Source: Gillisella taibaishanensis (lineage in GTDB: Bacteria; Pseudomonadota; Alphaproteobacteria; Rhizobiales; Rhizobiaceae). From it: a stretch of 64,000 nucleotides of DNA. The stretch is from assembly GCF_001938985.1 (NCBI RefSeq), contig NZ_MKIN01000022.1, positions 372,001 through 436,000 of the forward strand, read 5' to 3'. The position numbers were made by a program, and so were the translations under genes. Shown here one piece after another: positions 58,537 to 64,000 of the stretch. Within the stretch, counting starts at the first letter, position 1. Each line of letters opens with the position of its first letter. The notes beneath the pieces were generated by a model. The model saw only the letters and a list, made by a program, of their open reading frames with translations, did not search any database and was not told the DNA's origin.

Positions 58537-59769
58537 ATGCATATCTTGTCTCGTTTCACGCTCGCAGCGGTCCTGAGCGGCCTTTTGGCCGGCACGGCGC
58601 TGGCGCAGCAGGCCGCAGCGCCTGTCGCTTCCGGTCAGGCGCCTGCCCAGACAGCACCATGCGGCGGCGATCTCAGCGCGTTCCTCGCTGGCGTAAAGGC
58701 GGAAGCCGTCGCCAAGGGTGCTTCGCCCGAGGCCGCAGACAAGGCGCTGGCCGGCGCACAGATCGACCAGAAGGTACTGGCTCGCGACCGCGCCCAGGGC
58801 GTGTTCAAGCAGACCTTTACCGAGTTTTCGTCGCGCACCGTCTCCAAGGGCCGGCTCGACCAGGGCAAGCAGAAGCTTCAGCAATATGCCTCCGTCTTTG
58901 ACCGCGCGGAAAAGGAATATGGCGTTGCGCCGGGCGTGATCGCCGCCTTCTGGGCAATGGAAACCGATTTCGGCGCCGTGCAGGGTGATTTCAACACTCG
59001 CAACGCGCTGGTGACACTGGCGCATGATTGCCGCCGCCCCGACCTGTTCCGCCCCCAGCTTTTGGCGCTGATCACCATGGTCCAGCATGGCGACCTCGAC
59101 CCGGCCACCAATACCGGCGCCTGGGCAGGCGAAGTCGGCCAGGTGCAGATGCTGCCCAAGGACATCGTCGCCTTCGGCGTCGACGGCGATGGCGACGGAC
59201 ATGTCAGCCTGAAGACCAGCTCTCCGGACGCAATCATGACAGCCGGAAAATTCATCCAGCATCTCGGCTTCAAGCGCGGCGAACCGTGGATTCAGGAAGT
59301 CACCGTACCTGAGAACCTGCCTTGGGAAAAAAGCGGCTTCGACAGCGGCATGAAGGCTGGTGACTGGTTCAAGCTCGGCGTCAAGCCACGCGATGGCAAC
59401 ACGAAGTTTGCCGATCTGGAAGGCGAACTTGTGCTGCCGCAGGGCCGCAAGGGCCCGGCCTTCATCACCTACCCGAATTTCAACATCTATCTCGAGTGGA
59501 ACAAATCCTTCATCTACACGACCTCTGCCGCCTATTTCGCCACCCGGCTGTCGGGCGCTGAAGCCTATCTGAAGGGTGACCCTGAGCAGGGCCTGACCGA
59601 TGTCCAGATGAAGGAACTGCAGACCAAGCTGAAGGGCCTCGGCTATGACGTCGGCGACATCGACGGCATTCTCGGCGGCGGCACCCGCGACGCCGTGCAG
59701 AAGGAACAACAAAAGCACGGCATCCCTGCAGACGGCTGGCCGACAGCTGCCCTTCTCGCCGCGCTCTGA
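58537..59769 (+). CDS. Lytic murein transglycosylase (MltB family) with PG-binding domain
   Basis: A 410-residue protein with a signal peptide (LAAVLSGLLAGTALAQQ). The catalytic domain shows GVIAAFWAMETDFGAVQGDF (catalytic Glu), FNTRNALVTLAHDCRRPDLF and WAGEVGQVQMLPKDIVAFGV. A PG_binding_1 domain fills the C-terminus (DVQMKELQTKLKGLGYDVGD). MltB-type enzymes cleave glycan strands without water to give anhydroMurNAc. There is no lipobox, so it is soluble in the periplasm. GGGGG lies before the ATG, and a strong terminator follows. Confidence 0.93.
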   Translation: MHILSRFTLAAVLSGLLAGTALAQQAAAPVASGQAPAQTAPCGGDLSAFLAGVKAEAVAKGASPEAADKALAGAQIDQKVLARDRAQGVFKQTFTEFSSRTVSKGRLDQGKQKLQQYASVFDRAEKEYGVAPGVIAAFWAMETDFGAVQGDFNTRNALVTLAHDCRRPDLFRPQLLALITMVQHGDLDPATNTGAWAGEVGQVQMLPKDIVAFGVDGDGDGHVSLKTSSPDAIMTAGKFIQHLGFKRGEPWIQEVTVPENLPWEKSGFDSGMKAGDWFKLGVKPRDGNTKFADLEGELVLPQGRKGPAFITYPNFNIYLEWNKSFIYTTSAAYFATRLSGAEAYLKGDPEQGLTDVQMKELQTKLKGLGYDVGDIDGILGGGTRDAVQKEQQKHGIPADGWPTAALLAAL

Positions 59770-59790
59770 CGTATCCCGCCTGACCAACAG

Positions 59791-59824
59791 AAGCCGCGCC
59801 TCCCACGAGGTGCGGCTTTTTTGT
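59791..59824 (+). terminator. Rho-independent terminator
   Basis: AAGCCGCGCCTC (59791-59802) and GAGGTGCGGCTT (59807-59818) pair over 12 positions with one G-U, loop CCAC, then T6 in TTTTTTG. It closes the MltB gene. Confidence 0.9.
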
Positions 59825-59986
59825 TGCACGCGATGCACAGATCTAGACCGTTCATCGCGAAACGGTAAAATGCAGGAACCGGGCGCGACATCTTTGGCGC
59901 GATCTGTCCCCTCATCGGCAAGAAGCGGCATTTCGCCGGCCCCTGGCATGACATAGGCTTCACGCATCAAACAACGAAAAGAGGCT

Positions 59987-60556
59987 ATGACCATGACCGA
60001 CCGCGCTCTGCTTGTTATCGATGCGCAGCAATCTTTCCGCCTTCGTCCCTATTTCCGGGAGGACGATGTCGCAGCCTATGTCGAGCGCCAGCAGGCCTTG
60101 ATCGACGGCGCGGCCAAGGCCGGCATTCCGATCATACAGATCTTCCATGTCGAAGATGAAGGCCCGTTCAGCGAGGCGTCCGGCCTTGTCTCCACGCTAT
60201 CGCCGCTGACGATCGTGCCTGACGTGACCTTCCGCAAACGCCGCCATAGCGCGCTTGTCGGTACCGGGCTCGATGTCTGGCTGACACGCAACGGCATTCG
60301 CGAGCTTATCGTCTCGGGCATCCGCACCGAACAGTGCTGCGAAACCACCACCCGCCACGCCTCTGACCTTGGCTACCGCATCGATTTCGTCGCCGAGGCC
60401 ACGTTGACCTTCCCGATGATCGACGTCAGGGGACGTGAGTGGAGCGCCGCCGAGATCCGCGCCCGCAGCGAATTGGTACTGGCCGACCGCTTTGCCCGCA
60501 TCGCAACGGTGGAGGAGGCGCTGGCCGGTCTCACCAGGACCCGCGCTGCCGCATGA
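59987..60556 (+). CDS. Isochorismatase-family cysteine hydrolase
   Basis: A 189-residue enzyme with the catalytic triad: Asp in LLVIDAQQSF (D12), Lys in TFRKRRHSAL (K84), and Cys in GIRTEQCCETTTRHASDLGY (C117 or C118). Members hydrolyse isochorismate, nicotinamide, N-carbamoyl compounds or other amides. I cannot tell which. GAGG lies a few bases before the ATG at 59987; an ATG two codons later is also possible. Its stop overlaps the start of a GlxA-type regulator, a sign that the two form an operon. Confidence 0.88.
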   Translation: MTMTDRALLVIDAQQSFRLRPYFREDDVAAYVERQQALIDGAAKAGIPIIQIFHVEDEGPFSEASGLVSTLSPLTIVPDVTFRKRRHSALVGTGLDVWLTRNGIRELIVSGIRTEQCCETTTRHASDLGYRIDFVAEATLTFPMIDVRGREWSAAEIRARSELVLADRFARIATVEEALAGLTRTRAAA

Positions 60557-61545
60557 CAGATGGACCGCGCCTCGTCGAGATGATCGTCGTCGTGCCGCCG
60601 CGCACGCTGCTGCTGGATCTTGCCGGTCCCATGGAAGTGCTGCGCAAGGCCAATCTCGAGCAGGATGCCGTGCGCTTCGTCGTGCGCTATGTCGGCCCCT
60701 CCTCGACAGCATCCACGTCGATCGGGATCGACCTTGCCGGCATCGAACCGCTGCCGGAGACACTGCCAGAGCGCGCCATGATCCTCGTCCCCGGCGCGGC
60801 CGCACAGCCGCTCGGGGCGATGGATCCGGCGCCAGATGCGCAGGACATCGTGAAAGAGGCTGCGATCATCGCCTGGCTGCGGCGCGTGGTCCGCCCAGGC
60901 GTTAAACTCGTCGCGGTCTGTTCGGGTGCCATCCTTGCCGCCCGGGCCGGCCTGCTGGAAGGCTATGCCTGCACCACGCACCATGCCGCAACCCGCGAAC
61001 TTCAACTGATGGCACCAACGGCAAAGGTGCTGGACAACAGGCTTTATGTCGAGGATCGCGACCGGCTGACCACGGCGGGCATAACCGCCGGGATCGACAT
61101 GATGCTGGCGCTCGTCGCCCGAGAGGCTGGCCATGCCGCAGCCCTCGCAGCCGCCCGCTATCTCGTCGTCTATTTGCGCCGTGCCGGTGGCGATCCGCAG
61201 CTCTCGCCCTGGCTCGAGGGTCGCAATCACATCCACCCGGCCATTCACAAGGTCCAGGACGCCGTCTCTGCCGATCCGGCCCGCGACTGGACGGTAGCGA
61301 GCATGGCCAAAATCGCCGCGACCAGTGCCCGCACCCTGTCGCGTCTGTTCAACGACCAGACCGGCATGAGCGTCACTGATTATGTCAACCGCGTCAGGGT
61401 GGCGCTTGCCCATGAACTGGTGACGGGCTCACGCCTCGACATGGAAAGTGTCGCCGAGCGCGCTGGCTTTGCGTCGACCAGGCAAATGCGCCGTGCCTGG
61501 AAACGACTCCACGGCACCACCCCAAGCCTGTCGCGCCCGTCTTGA
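60553..61545 (+). CDS. GlxA-type AraC-family regulator (DJ-1/PfpI + HTH)
   Basis: A 330-residue protein. The N-terminal DJ-1/PfpI domain (VEMIVVVPPRTLLLDLAGPMEVL; VKLVAVCSGAILAARAGLLEG) has a Cys-Ser-Gly nucleophile elbow, and the C-terminal AraC/XylS helix-turn-helix domain includes VASMAKIAATSARTLSRLFN and VAERAGFASTRQMRRAWKRL. GlxA proteins are activators that sense small molecules through the PfpI domain. The start overlaps the hydrolase stop (ATGA at 60553-60556). It probably controls the hydrolase or a pathway it belongs to; operator sites were not recognised. The frame is open further upstream without support. Confidence 0.9.
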   Translation: MTDGPRLVEMIVVVPPRTLLLDLAGPMEVLRKANLEQDAVRFVVRYVGPSSTASTSIGIDLAGIEPLPETLPERAMILVPGAAAQPLGAMDPAPDAQDIVKEAAIIAWLRRVVRPGVKLVAVCSGAILAARAGLLEGYACTTHHAATRELQLMAPTAKVLDNRLYVEDRDRLTTAGITAGIDMMLALVAREAGHAAALAAARYLVVYLRRAGGDPQLSPWLEGRNHIHPAIHKVQDAVSADPARDWTVASMAKIAATSARTLSRLFNDQTGMSVTDYVNRVRVALAHELVTGSRLDMESVAERAGFASTRQMRRAWKRLHGTTPSLSRPS

Positions 61546-61783
61546 TCTGAACCAGATAACGAGTCTACCCGCTCCAAAACAGACCAGGATCGGAGCGTAT
61601 GACAGCGCCGTCATTAAGCATGAAATATTTCGTTATCACACGAATTTAACAATATGTTTCCGCGTGTTACCATTAGTTTCAAGCGGTTATACAAAGCATC
61701 GGGTGCATTGCAGCACAAGTTTCGCTTTTCAAATGACACGAAACGGTCATAATCTTTAATTGTTAAACGCAAGGGAGACCGAG

Positions 61784-61861
61784 ATGGGAATGACACGTTC
61801 AATCAACATCCTGGCAGTCGGAGTAGCGTTTTTGTTCGTCGTGGCAATGCTGTTCATCTAA
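61784..61861 (+). CDS. 25-residue single-helix membrane peptide
   Basis: An ATG with GGGAG six bases upstream opens a frame of 25 codons ending in TAA. The product starts MGMTRSINILAVG and continues AFLFVVAMLFI, so almost all of it is one hydrophobic helix. The upstream 150 bp are AT-rich and promoter-like, and a strong hairpin with T-run follows 74 bp after the stop. Such short hydrophobic peptides are often missed. I cannot name a family; similar tiny proteins are known in rhizobia, unverified. The 238-bp gap upstream has no other gene. Confidence 0.5.
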   Translation: MGMTRSINILAVGVAFLFVVAMLFI

Positions 61862-61934
61862 CAGCGCAGGCTTCGGCACAACCAGCGGCGGCCTCGACCG
61901 CCATGACCATTCTCATCATTGATGATGTCAAATA

Positions 61935-61967
61935 CGCCATGCGTCTGGAGGGACGCATGGCGCTTTT
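61935..61967 (+). terminator. Rho-independent terminator
   Basis: CGCCATGCGTC (61935-61945) and its exact complement at 61952-61962 form an 11-bp stem with a six-base loop, followed by CTTTTG. It lies after the 25-residue peptide gene. Confidence 0.75.
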
Positions 61968-62075
61968 GCGTGAGCAGTTGCTTATTTCGCGCGTAGAAAC
62001 GGGCCCCAAAGATCTCTCATTCAAAGCAGCCCATCAATAGAGCGCTTCAGAGCGAGCAGACCTAATCCAGCCTTA

Positions 62076-62990
62076 TCAGGCCAAAGCCCCAGCCCGGTTG
62101 CGTACAGTGGCATCGCTGCGTTGCAGCCCCAGCTGCTCCAGTGTCGCGTTGACCAGAGGCGCGCGGTTCATCGTGTAGAGATGGAACTCGTCCACACCAC
62201 GGGCCTGGAGATCGGCGATTTGTTCGGCGGCGAGCGCTGCAGCGACCGTGGCGCGCTCAGCGGGTTTGTCGTCCATCCCTTCGAAGCGCTTGTCCAGGCT
62301 TGCGGGGATGGAGGTGCCGCACATCGAGGCAAAGCGCTTCAACTGGTTAAGGTTGAGGATAGGCATGATGCCTGGCACGATCGGGATGGTGATGCCAGCA
62401 GCGTGCACGCGGTCGAGATAGCGCGAGTAATGGTCATTGTCGAAAAAGAACTGGGTCAGCGCCCGGGTCGCGCCATTGTCGACCTTACGCTTGAGCATGT
62501 CGATATCCATGGAAAGATCAGCGCTTTCAGGATGCTTTTCCGGATAGGCTGAAACCGAGATTTCGAAATCGCCGAGCGTCTTCAGTCCCTCGACAAGGGC
62601 AGCGGCATTCTCGTAGCCGCCCGGATGCGGCTGATAGGCCGAGCCGACACCTGTCGGTGGATCGCCGCGGAGCGCCACGAAATGCTTCACGCCAACGGCG
62701 CGGAAATCCTCGACCACCTGAGCCACTTCCTCGCGGGTCGCGCCGACGCAAGTCAGATGCGACGCTGTCGCCAGACCGGTTTCGCCGATCAGGCGGCGCA
62801 CGGCTGCCAGCGTCGGGGCCTTGGTGGTGCCGCCGGCGCCATAGGTAACAGAGACGAATTCCGGGTCCCATCCCGCGAGATCATCGACGGTCGCCCAGAG
62901 CTGGTGCTCCATCTCTTCTGACTTCGGCGGGAAGAATTCGAAGGATAGCTTGAATCCGCGTGTGCCAGTCTTCGTGGATGTGTGGGCCAT
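62076..62990 (-). CDS. metF: Methylenetetrahydrofolate reductase
   Basis: The 304-residue flavoenzyme reduces 5,10-methylene-THF to 5-methyl-THF, the methyl donor for methionine synthesis. Motifs: LSFEFFPPKSEEMEHQLW, VSVTYGAGGTTKAPTLA, ASHLTCVGATREEVAQVV, HFVALRGDPPTG and TQFFFDNDHYSRY. The start at 62990 has GGGAGG six bases upstream. It overlaps the stop of the upstream ArsR-methyltransferase gene by one base (TGATG), so the two are translationally coupled. The frame continues into that gene out of register, which is an accidental extension. Confidence 0.96.
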   Translation of the reverse strand: MAHTSTKTGTRGFKLSFEFFPPKSEEMEHQLWATVDDLAGWDPEFVSVTYGAGGTTKAPTLAAVRRLIGETGLATASHLTCVGATREEVAQVVEDFRAVGVKHFVALRGDPPTGVGSAYQPHPGGYENAAALVEGLKTLGDFEISVSAYPEKHPESADLSMDIDMLKRKVDNGATRALTQFFFDNDHYSRYLDRVHAAGITIPIVPGIMPILNLNQLKRFASMCGTSIPASLDKRFEGMDDKPAERATVAAALAAEQIADLQARGVDEFHLYTMNRAPLVNATLEQLGLQRSDATVRNRAGALA

Positions 62991-63991
62991 CAGTAACCTC
63001 CCGCCCGCTTCGCCTGTGCGGGTTCTGCGGCTTGGCCATAAGTTGCCAGCCAGATTGTTGCCGTCAGCGCCTCGCCATCCTGCTGGCTGGGCGCAATATC
63101 GAGTGCATTGGTCATGTCGAAGCCGGTCTTGCTCAGCCAGCTCTCCATCAGCGTGTGGGAAAAGCCAAGCCGCACATGCGCATGATCCTCGCGCAGATGC
63201 TCCAGCTTGTGTGGCGCCAGATCGATGATCACGAGCCGTCCGCCGGGCTTCAGCATCCGGGCAGCTTCGTCCAGCGCCCGCTCCGGCTCCACCAGGAAGT
63301 GCAGCACCTGGTGGATGATCACCACGTCGAATTCGCTGCCATCCAGCGGCAGATTGAGAATGTCGCCCTGGCGCACGGAAGCCTTGGAAACCCCGGCCTT
63401 GTCGAGATTGACGCGGGCCACCGCCAGCATGTCCCGGCTTGCATCGATGCCGACGGCACGCTGATAGCAGTGCTCCAGCAGTTGCAGGATACGGCCCGTG
63501 CCGGTGCCCAGATCCAGCAATGCGTCGACCCGCTCGTCGCCGATCAGCTGCATCAGAGCCGCCTCGACATCGCGGTCGTTGATATGCAGCCGACGCAATT
63601 CGTCCCATTCCGTGGCGTTGCGGCTGAAATACGCCTGCGCCTTTTCCGCCCGCGCCCGCTTTACGGCGCCGAGGCGCTCGCCATCACGTGACAAAACAGG
63701 ATCAGACTCTGAGGCAACGGCCAGGAGATGCCGCGCCAGATCGGCTGCCGCCCCATCCTGTTTCAGCCGGAAATAAGCCCAGGCACCTTCCTGATAGCGA
63801 TCCACCAGTTCCGCTTCCGCAAGAAGCTTCAGATGGCGGGAGATGCGCGGCTGCGATTGGCCAAGAATGTCGGTGAGATCGGATACGGTCAAATCGCCGG
63901 CCGCCAACAGCGCCAAAAGGCGCAGACGTGTCGGTTCCCCTGCTGCCTTGAGCAGATCCACCAGACCATCCAATGTAAAAGACTTGCTCAT
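62990..63991 (-). CDS. ArsR-type regulator fused to an SAM-dependent methyltransferase
   Basis: A 333-residue protein. Residues 1-90 are a winged-helix ArsR domain (AGEPTRLRLLALLAAGDLTV; SDLTDILGQSQPRISRHLKLL; YQEGAWAYFRL) without the CxC metal motif of ArsR sensors. After a linker, a class I SAM methyltransferase follows, with LLDLGTGTGRILQLLEHCYQ at 158-177 and [20 protein letters not shown]. The fusion next to metF suggests sensing of SAM or homocysteine to control the methionine cycle, but this is inference. It is coupled to metF by a TGATG junction. The window ends nine bases beyond its start, so its promoter is mostly outside. Confidence 0.9.
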   Translation of the reverse strand: MSKSFTLDGLVDLLKAAGEPTRLRLLALLAAGDLTVSDLTDILGQSQPRISRHLKLLAEAELVDRYQEGAWAYFRLKQDGAAADLARHLLAVASESDPVLSRDGERLGAVKRARAEKAQAYFSRNATEWDELRRLHINDRDVEAALMQLIGDERVDALLDLGTGTGRILQLLEHCYQRAVGIDASRDMLAVARVNLDKAGVSKASVRQGDILNLPLDGSEFDVVIIHQVLHFLVEPERALDEAARMLKPGGRLVIIDLAPHKLEHLREDHAHVRLGFSHTLMESWLSKTGFDMTNALDIAPSQQDGEALTATIWLATYGQAAEPAQAKRAGGY

Positions 63992-64000
63992 GCCAATTCC

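Noticed and set aside
62991-63608. N-terminal extension of metF into the ArsR-methyltransferase gene
   Set aside because: Out-of-frame reading of a real gene; the ATG at 62990 has GGGAGG upstream.

Overview
The window is chromosomal DNA of an alphaproteobacterium, most likely in the Rhizobiaceae (Rhizobium, Agrobacterium or Allorhizobium type). The evidence is the gene order of the division and cell-wall (dcw) cluster, a 600-residue FtsZ with a long linker, a PPi-type phosphofructokinase, betaine-lipid genes (btaA, btaB), a class A RNase P RNA, high GC content and intergenic repeats of the rhizobial mosaic type. No phage, insertion sequence, CRISPR array or tRNA was seen. Gene content is mostly housekeeping; the less ordinary material lies in the intergenic DNA and in a few small genes.

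Layout. 1-5 kb: a partial acetyltransferase, prmA and a SCO1/SenC protein on the minus strand, then an MCP-CheW pair on the plus strand. 5-14.4 kb: a small secreted protein, CreA, a DnaQ-type exonuclease, a second MCP, an acetyltransferase, a DEAD-box RNA helicase, a membrane metallophosphoesterase and a small secreted protein. 14.8-23.6 kb (minus): ligA, an EEP-family phosphatase, a cardiolipin synthase-like PLD protein, recN, bamD and lpxC. 24-45.4 kb (minus): the dcw cluster in transcription order mraZ-rsmH-ftsL-ftsI-murE-murF-mraY-murD-ftsW-murG-murC-murB, then ddl-ftsQ-ftsA-ftsZ. It is interrupted between murB and ddl by a plus-strand MFS transporter and a 92-residue membrane protein. rnpB lies upstream of mraZ at 45.8-46.2 kb. 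46.2-59.8 kb: an FAD oxidoreductase, several peptidoglycan hydrolases (two SLT proteins, an AmiD-type amidase, a GH25 lysozyme, an MltB-type enzyme), a DjlA-like co-chaperone, PPi-PFK, a LysE-like protein, a serine hydrolase and btaAB. 60-64 kb: a cysteine hydrolase with a GlxA-type regulator, a 25-residue membrane peptide gene, and metF with an ArsR-methyltransferase fusion.

How it works together. The dcw genes make UDP-MurNAc-pentapeptide, lipid I and lipid II, and build the divisome. lpxC and bamD add outer-membrane biogenesis, and the hydrolases near 48-60 kb are the turnover side of the same wall. The most interesting regulatory signals are a phased four-copy TGGGN array in the mraZ leader (a likely MraZ operator) and a 17-bp CtrA-like motif that occurs in front of both mraZ and ddl, each time two bases upstream of a -10-like hexamer. 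This suggests that the two halves of the interrupted cluster share an input. I could run no searches; family names rest on motifs and remembered families.
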